The notes below the pieces were generated by a model that was not told the origin of the DNA, did no database searches, and was given only the letters and a program-made list of their open reading frames with translations. Shown one piece after another: positions 25,317 to 33,717 of a DNA stretch of 64,000 nt; position 1 is the first letter of the stretch; every line of letters begins with the position of its first letter. The position numbers and the translations under genes were made by a program. This DNA is from Rhodospirillales bacterium (GTDB lineage Bacteria > Pseudomonadota > Alphaproteobacteria > Rhodospirillales > Shumkoniaceae), in NCBI GenBank assembly GCA_018432935.1, contig JAHDSF010000030.1, positions 1 through 64,000 of the forward strand, given 5' to 3'.

Positions 25317-27361
25317 GGTTCGATCCCTTCGGTCGCTGGTTCCTCGCCCCGCCGCGGCGCGGCGATCGCCGCCGCCTCGCGCGGCAACGTCACGGTCACG
25401 CAGGTGCCCTGGCCGGCGGGCCCGGCCCCGATGGCGATCGTGCCGCCGTGCGCATCCACGAAGCCACGGCAAATCGACAGGCCGAGCCCGGTACCCGAAA
25501 CCTGACGGTCCTCCGCCCGCACGCGATAGAAGTGGTCGAACACGGCTTCGCGTTCGGACTCGGGAATGCCCGGTCCCTGGTCGGTTACGTCGAACGCGAC
25601 CGCCTGTTCCTCGACCCGCACGACGATCCCGATCCGGGTACCGGCGGGCGCGTACTTGCCGGCGTTGTCGAGCAGGTTGACCAGCACGCGCTCGATCAGG
25701 ACCGGGTCCACATAGAGCTCGGGAACTTCGTCCGGCATGATCACCTCGAGACGATGCCGCGACAGCGCTTTCCCGGTTTCCCGCCGCGCCCGGCCGATGA
25801 TCTCGCCAAGCTCGCACCAGCGGCGGTTGATCTGCAGCGCGCCATAGCTGAGCCGGGTCATGTCGAGAAGGTTCTGAACGAAGCGATGCAGACGCACAGC
25901 CTCGTCCAGGACCGCCTGGATCAGGGTGCGGCGGGCCGGTTCGGCAAGGGCCACGTCCGCGCCGGAAAGTGCCGTCGCAGCCCCGATGATGGAGACCAGC
26001 GGCGTCTTGAGATCGTGCGAGACCGACGACAGCAGCGCCGCCCGCAGGCGCTCGGTCTCGCTGAGCAGTCGCGCGTCCTCGATGTCCATCATCAGGAGCG
26101 TGCGCTCGATCGCCACCGCCGCCTGGTTGGCCATGGCGTCGAGGAGCCGCCGCCGCTCCGGCGCAAGCGGGACGCCATGTTCGCCGGAGACCCCGAGCAC
26201 CCCGACGGTACCCCGTCGCGTGCGCAGCGGCACGAAGACCCAGGCGGACGGGCTGGCTGCCCCGAGACTTGCCCGGGCTTCCCCGCGCCACAGCGCCTCG
26301 GCTGCGGCCCGCTCGGCGTCACCCAGGCGGTGCCCCGGCGGATGACCGGCGACGGGGTGCAATCCGCCGCTCTTCGGAAGCAGGATCGTCACCCCGGATT
26401 CGAGCGCCGCGGCAAGGTGTTGGACGATGCTCGACAGCACCTCGTCGAGGGATGCGGCGGCGGTGATCTTGCGGCTGAGCTCGTAGAGATTGGTCGTTAT
26501 CCGCGCGGCGGTGCGCGCCGAATCGAGCTGACGCTTGAGGCGGCCGGCGAGGTTCCCGGTCAAGGTGGCGACAAGCAGGAACAGCGCCATCGTGAGGACG
26601 TCCTGCTCGTTCACGGCCCACAGGGAGTAGTAAGGCGGCGCGAAGAAGTAGGCGAAGCTGGCCAGGCAGACCGCGCTGGCATAGAGGGCAGGCCAGACCC
26701 CGAACCGGGAGGCGATCAGGAGAACCGCGATCAGGTATATGAAGGACAGGTGCGCGACCGAGAAGATCCGCTCGAGGGATGCCGCCACGACGGTCGCAGC
26801 CGCGACTCCGACGGTCGCCAAGGCGAAATCGCGCCAGGGCATCCGCTCCGGCGGGTGCATTGCGGGCCGCCGCCGCTCCGGTCCCTCCGCCGCAGAGCTG
26901 CGGGAAACCAGCACGATCTCGAAGTTCCCGGCCAGCCGGCCGATCTCGGCGACGACCTGCTCCGCCAGCAGCCGGCGCACCAAACCCGGACGCGGCAGCC
27001 CGAGAACGACGTGGGTGACGTTGCGCGCCCGTGCGTAATCGGCGATCTCGCGGCCGATCGTGAACTGCGCCGCCACGGTGACGGATTCGGCACCGAGGCT
27101 TTCGGCGAGGCTGAGGGCGGCCGCGACCCGCTCCTTGTCCTCTTCGGGCAGGCGGTCGTGACGCGCCGTGCGGACGTAAAGCGCGGTCCAGGAGGCACGA
27201 AGGCGCTCGGCCAGCCGCGCCCCGGCCCGGACGACATAGTTCGCGCCGGGTCCGGCATCGACGCACACCAGCAAGCGCGCGTCCGCCGGAGCGGGTGTCT
27301 CCGCCGGTGCCGACAGCCTGGATACCGCGACGGTTGCCCGGTCGGCCGCCGCGTCAGCCAT
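25313..27361 (-). CDS. kdpD: KdpD-like sensor kinase lacking the N-terminal KdpD domain
   Basis: About 682 residues against about 890 for full KdpD. The protein opens with the Usp-like domain (ARLLVCVDAGPGANYVVRAGARLAERL), then four close membrane helices near residues 170-270, a GAF-like region, the kinase H-box LSSVSHDLKTPL, N-box VNLLDNAGKYAP and G boxes DQGPGIPE and GTGLGLSICRG. The ~210-residue N-terminal KdpD domain with its Walker motifs is absent, and the upstream sequence is taken by the next gene. ATG 27361 has AGAGGA upstream; a TTG at 27397 preceded by GAGGTGG is an alternative start. Coupled to kdpE. Confidence 0.87.
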   Translation of the reverse strand: MADAAADRATVAVSRLSAPAETPAPADARLLVCVDAGPGANYVVRAGARLAERLRASWTALYVRTARHDRLPEEDKERVAAALSLAESLGAESVTVAAQFTIGREIADYARARNVTHVVLGLPRPGLVRRLLAEQVVAEIGRLAGNFEIVLVSRSSAAEGPERRRPAMHPPERMPWRDFALATVGVAAATVVAASLERIFSVAHLSFIYLIAVLLIASRFGVWPALYASAVCLASFAYFFAPPYYSLWAVNEQDVLTMALFLLVATLTGNLAGRLKRQLDSARTAARITTNLYELSRKITAAASLDEVLSSIVQHLAAALESGVTILLPKSGGLHPVAGHPPGHRLGDAERAAAEALWRGEARASLGAASPSAWVFVPLRTRRGTVGVLGVSGEHGVPLAPERRRLLDAMANQAAVAIERTLLMMDIEDARLLSETERLRAALLSSVSHDLKTPLVSIIGAATALSGADVALAEPARRTLIQAVLDEAVRLHRFVQNLLDMTRLSYGALQINRRWCELGEIIGRARRETGKALSRHRLEVIMPDEVPELYVDPVLIERVLVNLLDNAGKYAPAGTRIGIVVRVEEQAVAFDVTDQGPGIPESEREAVFDHFYRVRAEDRQVSGTGLGLSICRGFVDAHGGTIAIGAGPAGQGTCVTVTLPREAAAIAAPRRGEEPATEGIEP

Positions 27362-27581
27362 CGCCGTCCTCTCGCCGGAGCGGCCGTTGTCGCTCAAGCA
27401 GCCACCTCATGCGCCATCGCACCGGCCATCGTAAACCCTCCGGAGCCCGATTGTCCTTTGCTTGCGACATCGGCCTTAAGTCCGGCGGAGCCTGTGGCCG
27501 AGCCGGCGGATCGCTCCGCTTATTGCGGCCGCTCTTGTCGCAGCCTGCGGGCTGGAGGCAGCGTCACGCCGCAAGCGGCGA

Positions 27582-28778
27582 TCAGGGGCGGGCCATCAGC
27601 ATCAGCGCCGCCGACGCGAGAACCTCGACGGCGACCGGAATGCACCGCTCGTCGAGGTCGAAATCGGAACGGTGCAGCATCGTGTTGCGGCCCTCCAAAG
27701 CCGAGCCTATTCGCAGATGGGCGGACGGGATTCGGGTCGAGAACTCCGCAAAATCCTCGCTTCCCATCGAGCCCTGCGGCAGTTGGACCACGTGATCCGC
27801 CCCCAGGCTGCCGCGCGCCGCATCCACCAGGACGTCGAGGACGCGAGGATCGTTGCGGACGGCGGCAACGCCGGTCAGGAAGGTGACCGCGCAGTCGACG
27901 CGATGCGACAGGGCAACGCCTTCTGCGACGCGCTTCACGGCGGCAACCACCAGCGACCGCGTCTCGGGTGCGAGGGTGCGGATGGTTCCCTCCAGTCGCA
28001 CCTCGTCGGGAATCTGGTTGCGGACGGTACCGCCCTGGATCTTGCCGATGGTCACCACGGCCGACGCCAGGGGCGCCGTCTCGCGGCTGACGATCATCTG
28101 GAGTTCCGAAATCAGGTGGGCCGCCGCGACGATGGGGTCGACTGCCAGATGGGGGTGGGCGCCGTGGCCGGAAGCGCCTTTGATGACGACATCGAAGGCA
28201 TCGGAGGATGCGAACGCCACGTCAGGATGCCAGCCGACCGTCCCGGCCGGCAGGAGCGGCCAGTTGTGGAAGCCCAGCACGACATCCGGCGTGAGCGGGT
28301 CGAACAGGCCGTCGGCCAGCATGGCCGCCGCCCCGGACAGCGCCTCTTCGGCGGGCTGAAAGACGATCATGACGCGGCCCGGCAAGTCCTCGGCCAGCCG
28401 CGACAGCACCATGGCGACGCCAAGGGTGATGGCGGCATGGGCGTCGTGGCCGCAGGCATGCATGGCACCGGGGCGGCGGGACGCAAAAGGAAGATCGGTG
28501 GCTTCCGTGATCGGCAGGGCGTCCATGTCGCCGCGCAGCGCGACCACCGGCCCCGGGCCGTTGCCGACGATGGCTGCGATCCCCGTCCTGGCGATCCCGC
28601 AGCGATGGTGAATCCCGCACTGCTCCAGATGGCCGGAGATCAGCGCCGCGGTCTCGGTTTCCTGGAACCCCAGCTCGGGGTTGGCGTGCAGGGTGCGGCG
28701 GATCTGCACGAGCTGGTCGGCGATCTCGCCTACCAGCGTGCGAATGGGTGATGCAAGCGGCTTCGAGGTCGATGGCAT
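27582..28778 (-). CDS. M20-family amidohydrolase
   Basis: A 398-residue metal-dependent amidohydrolase of the hippurate/N-acyl amino acid hydrolase type. Metal ligands are visible: MHACGHDAHAA (Cys and His), the Glu pair in FQPAEEALSG, GFHNWPL and the C-terminal MLHRSDFD. GHGAHPH belongs to the lid domain. It is the last gene of the TRAP operon, 89 bp after dctP, and probably cleaves the imported amide compound. Confidence 0.92.
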   Translation of the reverse strand: MPSTSKPLASPIRTLVGEIADQLVQIRRTLHANPELGFQETETAALISGHLEQCGIHHRCGIARTGIAAIVGNGPGPVVALRGDMDALPITEATDLPFASRRPGAMHACGHDAHAAITLGVAMVLSRLAEDLPGRVMIVFQPAEEALSGAAAMLADGLFDPLTPDVVLGFHNWPLLPAGTVGWHPDVAFASSDAFDVVIKGASGHGAHPHLAVDPIVAAAHLISELQMIVSRETAPLASAVVTIGKIQGGTVRNQIPDEVRLEGTIRTLAPETRSLVVAAVKRVAEGVALSHRVDCAVTFLTGVAAVRNDPRVLDVLVDAARGSLGADHVVQLPQGSMGSEDFAEFSTRIPSAHLRIGSALEGRNTMLHRSDFDLDERCIPVAVEVLASAALMLMARP

Positions 28779-28813
28779 GGCGGGGTCCCGGCAGCGGCAA
28801 AGACGAATGAAAC

Positions 28814-28850
28814 CGAGGGGCGGAACGGCGGAGGCCCGTCCCGCCCCTCG
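28814..28850 (-). terminator. Intercistronic hairpin between dctP and the M20 gene
   Basis: Perfect 10-bp arms CGAGGGGCGG / CCGCCCCTCG at 28814-28823 and 28841-28850. In the minus direction it is followed by a weakly T-rich stretch, not a full T-run. It may be a partial terminator or a 3' stabiliser giving extra dctP message, as is common for binding-protein genes in transporter operons. Confidence 0.55.
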
Positions 28851-28867
28851 CAACGGAGGCCGGTCGG

Positions 28868-29839
28868 CTAGAAGTCTTTCCGGCCGATTTCGACGATCCT
28901 CTTGTAGATGTCGTCGCCCCAGGTCTTGCGCCCAAGCTCGTCGCGGACCGCCTGCGTCGCCTTGATGAACTCGGACTTGTCCGGGTTGGTGAAGGTGATG
29001 CCCGCCGCCTTCATCTCCTTGGTGAACTGCTCGAGCTGCTTGGGCATGGCCGCAGCGACCGCCGCCGAGGAGGCGTCGTTGGCCTTCACCAGGAGCGCGC
29101 GATCGGCGCTGGACAGCTTGTCCCAGAACGGCGCGCTGATGACGACGTAGGCCGGCTTGTCGATGTAGTCGACCATCGCGATGCACTTCTGGACTTCATA
29201 GAACTTGCCCGCGTAGATCGTCTCGATCGGGTTCTCCTGGCCGTCGACGATGCCGGTCTGAAGCCCCGTGTAGACCTCGGCGAAGGCCATGGGCGTGGGG
29301 TTCGCCCCCAGCGCGGCGAGCGACTTCACATAGTAGTCGCGCTCCGGCGCACGCAGCTTCAGCCCCTTGAGATCGGCCATCGAATTGATGATCTTGTTGG
29401 CGCTGATCTGCCGCGGATTGCGCGGCATGAACCCGAGAATGCGCAGCTTGCGCTCCTTGGTCAGCCGCTCGTTCCAGCCCTGGCCGAAGTCGGTCTCGAG
29501 GATGGCCTTGTAGTTGCCGATGCCTTTCATCAGATACGGCAGCGCCAGGTATTCGATCTCCTTCAGCCCCGGATCGCCGCTCGCCGAGATCTGCGTCGTG
29601 CCGAGGGCGAGCTGCGCGAACAGCTCGCGCGGCGTGCCGAGCTGCTCGCCCGGGTAGACGGTCACCTTGAGACGGCCCTTCGATTCCTCTTCGACGACCC
29701 GCTTGAACTCGATGGCGCCGTCGTACTGGGCTTCGCCCGGCTGGGCCCAGGTGGCGTAACGAATCTCCTCCGCACCGGCGGACCAGGCGGCAAGGATGGA
29801 TGACGCGGCAAGCAAGGACGAAGCGAGTATCCGGTTCAT
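28868..29839 (-). CDS. dctP: TRAP transporter substrate-binding protein (DctP family)
   Basis: A 323-residue periplasmic protein with signal peptide MNRILASSLLAASSILAAWSA. DctP-family blocks include GIVDGQENPIETIYAGKFYEVQKC and the substrate-carboxylate arginine region LKGLKLRAPERDYY. It hands an organic-acid-type ligand to DctQM. GGGGAG precedes the ATG. It starts one base after the creatininase stop. Confidence 0.92.
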   Translation of the reverse strand: MNRILASSLLAASSILAAWSAGAEEIRYATWAQPGEAQYDGAIEFKRVVEEESKGRLKVTVYPGEQLGTPRELFAQLALGTTQISASGDPGLKEIEYLALPYLMKGIGNYKAILETDFGQGWNERLTKERKLRILGFMPRNPRQISANKIINSMADLKGLKLRAPERDYYVKSLAALGANPTPMAFAEVYTGLQTGIVDGQENPIETIYAGKFYEVQKCIAMVDYIDKPAYVVISAPFWDKLSSADRALLVKANDASSAAVAAAMPKQLEQFTKEMKAAGITFTNPDKSEFIKATQAVRDELGRKTWGDDIYKRIVEIGRKDF

Positions 29840-29840
29840 G

Positions 29841-30683
29841 TCAACGCTCCCCATGGCCAGTGGTTGGATCGATCGTGGCGAAGTGCCGCACGAAAGCGGT
29901 GCAATACTCGATGATGTGCTCGGTGATCCGGCGGCCGATCTCGGGCGTGGACCGGGACGGGTCGCCGCCGGCGATGCCGTTGCCGCAGCGATCGGTGACA
30001 TCGACGGCAAGGCCGATCTCGACATCGCGGAAGCGGACTCCGGACAGGCCGCTGGTCGGCAGGCCGATCATCTCCCCCTTCTTGTCCTCCCGCGAGATCA
30101 GGTCCATCCGCATGAGCTCGGGCAGCAGGTGGAGCGAGACCGACGTGATCGGATCGCCGCCGTGAGCGAAGGCGCCGGCCCCGAACTCGCCATGGACCGC
30201 TCTCCAATCGGCTGCGGTCATCAGCCGCCACAGATTGATGCACGGAACCAGCACGCCGGTATCACGCTTGACCTGCCGGATCGTCTGGTCGATCAGCGGA
30301 TAGTTGCCGCTGTGCCCGTTCAGGATGATCAGGCGCTTGATGCCGTGGTCGAGGAAGTTGTCGAGAACGTCGCGTAGCGCCGCCCGGAACGTCTCGGGCC
30401 GCAACTGGATGCCGCCCGGCACAGTGCGAAAGTAGTCGGCGTAGCCGAACGGGAGGATCGGCGTCGCGATGGCGTCCGCCGCCTCGGCGATCCGGCCGCC
30501 GATGATCTTGGTCAGCATGAAGTCGCCCATCGGCGCCATCGGCCCCTGCTCCTCCTGGGAACCGAGAAGGACCAGGATGACGGGGTCCTCGGCCAGTCGT
30601 TCGCGGAATTCGACGAAGGTCATCTCCTCCAGGAGGTGCTTGCGGCGGATCCCAGAGGAGGGCTTGGCGGTTTGCGTTCTCAT
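29841..30683 (-). CDS. Creatininase-family amidohydrolase
   Basis: A 280-residue member of the creatininase superfamily, which hydrolyses cyclic amides and formamides with two metals. ILNGHSGNYPLID carries the conserved His, and AHGGDPITSVSLHL the later acidic/His block. The first motif reads GSQEEQGPMAPMGDF where creatininase has EQHG, so the metal-binding His is replaced by Gln; this is a divergent subgroup. It lies between dctM and dctP, linking it to the imported substrate. Confidence 0.85.
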   Translation of the reverse strand: MRTQTAKPSSGIRRKHLLEEMTFVEFRERLAEDPVILVLLGSQEEQGPMAPMGDFMLTKIIGGRIAEAADAIATPILPFGYADYFRTVPGGIQLRPETFRAALRDVLDNFLDHGIKRLIILNGHSGNYPLIDQTIRQVKRDTGVLVPCINLWRLMTAADWRAVHGEFGAGAFAHGGDPITSVSLHLLPELMRMDLISREDKKGEMIGLPTSGLSGVRFRDVEIGLAVDVTDRCGNGIAGGDPSRSTPEIGRRITEHIIEYCTAFVRHFATIDPTTGHGER

Positions 30684-30713
30684 GGACTTCTACCTGTCAG
30701 GTGGCGGCGAAAC

Positions 30714-31991
30714 TCAGGATCCGAACACGATCCTGGGGAGGAATAGCGAGATCTGCGGAAAGATCGTCAGCAACGCGAGGGCGGCGAACAGCGGCAGGTA
30801 GTACGGCACCATGGCGCGGACCATCTGCGCATGCGAGACGCGCGCGATATCCTGGGCGATGAACATCAGGATGCCGACCGGCGGCGTCGCGCCGCCGATG
30901 ATCAGGGTGAAGACCATCAGGACGCCGAAGTGGACCGGATCGATGCCGAACTGCACGATCACCGGCACCAGGATCGGCGTGAGCACGATTTCGGCCGAGG
31001 AGGCGACCATCAGCAGGCCGACCAGCACCAGCATCACGAGGATGATCGCGAGCACCAGCAGCGGCTCGCCGGAGATCGAGGAAATCGCCGTGGCAACGGC
31101 CTGCGGCACCTTCTCGCGCACCATGATCCAGCTGAAGGCGGATCCCATCGCGATCACCATCAGGATGCGGGCGGACCCCATCGCCACCGATTCGAAGGTG
31201 CGCCAGACCAGACGCGGCGACAGGCTGCGGTAGACCGCCCCGAGCACCAGCCCGTAGATGACCGCCATCGCGGCCGCCTCGGTCGGGGAAAAGATGCCGA
31301 GCAGGATGCCCCCGACGATAATGACCGGAAACAGGACCGCCGGACCGCCGTGCCAGATCGCCCGCCCGACGTCCGGCAGGCGAGCCCGCGGATAGCGTGG
31401 GTAATGGTTGGCACGGGCGACGAAATGCGTGAACACCATCTGGGTGCCGATGATGACAAGCCCCGGCAGAACCCCGGCCAGCAGCAGGCGCCCGATGGAG
31501 ACGTTGGCAAGGGTTCCGTAGATGACCAGCGCCACGCTGGGCGGGATGATCGGCCCGACCATCGATGATGCCACGGTGACCGCGGCGGCAAACGGCGCCG
31601 GATAGCCCTCGCGCTTCATGGCCGGGATCAGGATCGAGCCCAGCGCCGTCACGTCGGCGGTCGCCGAACCCGACATGCCGGAGAAGATCATGCTCGAGAA
31701 GATGTTGATCTGCGCCAGCCCGCCATGGAAATGGCCCACCGCCGCTTTGGAAAGCTCGACGATCCGATCGGTGAGCCTGCACTCGTTCATCAGCTCCCCG
31801 GCCAGGTAGAAGAACGGGATTGCAAGAATCAGAAAGCTGTCGATCGAAGCGGTCGCCCTCTGCGCAAGCAGTCCGGGATCGATCCCGGCCGCGAAGACGT
31901 AGACGGCCGATACCGCGCCCATCGCGAAGAACAGCGGCAGGCCGAGCAACAGCAATCCCACCAGCAGGCAGAGAATCAGGCCGACCAGCAT
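30714..31991 (-). CDS. dctM: TRAP transporter large permease (DctM family)
   Basis: A 425-residue, about 12-helix sodium-coupled permease. Family motifs include AIPFFYLAGELMNECRLTDRI, SSMIFSGMSGSATADVTALG and VGPIIPPSVALVIYG. TAGGAG precedes ATG 31991. It follows dctQ by 12 bp and precedes the creatininase gene by 30 bp. Confidence 0.95.
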   Translation of the reverse strand: MLVGLILCLLVGLLLLGLPLFFAMGAVSAVYVFAAGIDPGLLAQRATASIDSFLILAIPFFYLAGELMNECRLTDRIVELSKAAVGHFHGGLAQINIFSSMIFSGMSGSATADVTALGSILIPAMKREGYPAPFAAAVTVASSMVGPIIPPSVALVIYGTLANVSIGRLLLAGVLPGLVIIGTQMVFTHFVARANHYPRYPRARLPDVGRAIWHGGPAVLFPVIIVGGILLGIFSPTEAAAMAVIYGLVLGAVYRSLSPRLVWRTFESVAMGSARILMVIAMGSAFSWIMVREKVPQAVATAISSISGEPLLVLAIILVMLVLVGLLMVASSAEIVLTPILVPVIVQFGIDPVHFGVLMVFTLIIGGATPPVGILMFIAQDIARVSHAQMVRAMVPYYLPLFAALALLTIFPQISLFLPRIVFGS

Positions 31992-32003
31992 GGCAAGCCG
32001 CTC

Positions 32004-32516
32004 CTACACCGGGTCATTCTTCTGGGAATCCGTTTCGACGCGGCGCCGGTACAGCGCCCGCGCCAGCACCATCACGATCGCGAAGCCGCCACCCACCGTG
32101 GCAGCAAGCCGCGCGGTCCCCCCGGGCAAGGGAAGCACGCTCATTTCCTGATAGTTTTCGAAGACGACGACCGGGATGCTGAAGTACACCAGCACCAGCA
32201 GGAATGCCAAGGCGACGGCCAGATTGAACAGCCGCACCACGCGTCGCGTTCGGTTCGACATGCCGGTGAAGAGAAAGTCGACGTTGAGGTGCCGCCCCTC
32301 CCAGCACACGGCAGCCCCACCGATGAACGCGACCCAGACGATCAGGAGCCGGGCCAGCTCTTCGCTCCAGATCAGCGGACTGCCGAGAACGTAGCGGAAG
32401 AACACCTGCCCGACCGTCACCGCCAGGATGGCAATGAAGGCCAGCGTGGCAGTGATCCGCAGCGGAAGCGCCAAGTCGAATGCCCGGCGCTGCGTCCGGG
32501 GGGTGCTATCGTCCAT
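32004..32516 (-). CDS. dctQ: TRAP transporter small permease (DctQ family)
   Basis: A 170-residue protein with four membrane helices and the DctQ signature FFRYVLGSPLIWSEELARLL followed by WVAFIGGAAVCWEGRHLNVD. ATG 32516 with GGAGGAG upstream is chosen over a longer open frame to 32585. It is the first gene of the operon and is divergent from lysR. Confidence 0.92.
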   Translation of the reverse strand: MDDSTPRTQRRAFDLALPLRITATLAFIAILAVTVGQVFFRYVLGSPLIWSEELARLLIVWVAFIGGAAVCWEGRHLNVDFLFTGMSNRTRRVVRLFNLAVALAFLLVLVYFSIPVVVFENYQEMSVLPLPGGTARLAATVGGGFAIVMVLARALYRRRVETDSQKNDPV

Positions 32517-32614
32517 CGGGGTTAGCTCCTCCGGTGATTGACGCCAGAAACGGCAACGTGCGTCTGGCGCCGCAAAAACATGCAATGGAGGAGATTGGTG
32601 TGAGCGGCACCCTG

Positions 32615-32643
32615 TTGTCCAATATATTTATACGTTCTATTTA
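32615..32643 (+). promoter_or_regulatory. Candidate lysR promoter / divergent LTTR operator region
   Basis: TTGTCC (32615-32620), 17 bases, TATTTA (32638-32643). The lysR ATG follows only six bases later and has no ribosome site, so the message may be leaderless. On the opposite strand a TATAAA (32632-32627) could serve dctQ. The AT-rich stretch 32620-32645 is the likely LysR-type binding region. Confidence 0.35.
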
Positions 32644-32649
32644 TTCGTC

Positions 32650-33561
32650 ATGAATATGAAATCGGTGATCGAACTCCGCCATTTGCGCTACTTTCTGCGA
32701 GTCGCGGACGAGATGCATTTCGGCCGCGCCGCGGAACGCCTCGGCATCGCGCAGGCCCCTTTGAGTCAGCAGATCCGGCAGCTTGAGGAGCGCCTGGGCG
32801 CGCGGCTGTTCGATCGGACCACGCGGAGCGTCCGCCTGACCCCGGCCGGCGAAGCGTTCCGGGAGCATGCGCGCGCCGCGCTGGGCAGCGTCGAGGATGG
32901 TGTCATCGCCGCCCAGAATGCGGTCGGCCGCAACGTGGGGCGCCTGGTGATCGGGACCGTGTTCCTGGGAGCCTACTCGCTCCTGCCCGAAACCATCCGC
33001 CGCTTCCTCCGCCGCTACCCGGACGTCTCGATCGACATCCGGATCCTCACGACCGACGAGCAGATTCGGGCGATGGCGGACAAGAGCATCCATCTCGGTT
33101 TCGTGCGTCCGCCCCACAACCCGGTCGGGTTGAGGCTGGCCAAGCTGGCGTCCGAGGGGTTCGTCGCGGTGCTGGAACGCAGCCACCCTCTGGCAGCCAA
33201 ACCGAAGCTGACCCTGGCCGACCTGCGTGATCAGCCGTTTCTCGCCTTCTCGTCCATCGTCGGCGTCAACTATCAGAACGTGATGCTGCAGTATTGCCGG
33301 CGTGCCGGTTTCGAGCCGAGAATCGTGCAGGAAGTCAGTCACACCCTGGCCATCGTCACCCTGGTTGCCGCAGGGGTAGGGATTGGCGTAATCCCGGCCT
33401 GGGTCACGCAGATGCCCCATTCGGGGGTGGTCTATCGTCCCTTGCCGGAACTGCCGATGGTGGTCGATCTGACAGTCGCCTGGCCGGCGGACTCCCTGTC
33501 CCCGTTCATCCTCGATTTCGTGGCGATCGCACGAGACGTCGCAGCGCAGCGCCCGGCCTGA
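32650..33561 (+). CDS. LysR-family transcriptional regulator
   Basis: The 303-residue protein has the LTTR winged HTH (ELRHLRYFLRVADEMHFGRA, APLSQQIRQLEERLGARLFDR) and a periplasmic-binding-like effector domain (VGIGVIPAWV near the end). The HTH resembles the BenM/CatR-like group. It is divergent from the TRAP-amidohydrolase operon and most likely activates it in response to the substrate. Confidence 0.93.
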   Translation: MNMKSVIELRHLRYFLRVADEMHFGRAAERLGIAQAPLSQQIRQLEERLGARLFDRTTRSVRLTPAGEAFREHARAALGSVEDGVIAAQNAVGRNVGRLVIGTVFLGAYSLLPETIRRFLRRYPDVSIDIRILTTDEQIRAMADKSIHLGFVRPPHNPVGLRLAKLASEGFVAVLERSHPLAAKPKLTLADLRDQPFLAFSSIVGVNYQNVMLQYCRRAGFEPRIVQEVSHTLAIVTLVAAGVGIGVIPAWVTQMPHSGVVYRPLPELPMVVDLTVAWPADSLSPFILDFVAIARDVAAQRPA

Positions 33562-33717
33562 TGGCAGACCGAACCGGCAGGCGGCCACCGACAGGGCGGG
33601 GTCCGTCGGCCAACCGCGAGGATTCTCGACGACGCGCGGTTCCCGGAGACCTTGTATGCATCTCCCTCCAGCTTGTATGTTGCATGGAGCCAGAAGGACC
33701 GCCAAAGGGGGGAGTCA

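Noticed and set aside
24618..26291. Single long minus-strand frame covering kdpE
   Set aside because: Only the part from 25316 is KdpE; the upstream extension is an out-of-frame reading of kdpD, so it is not a fusion protein.
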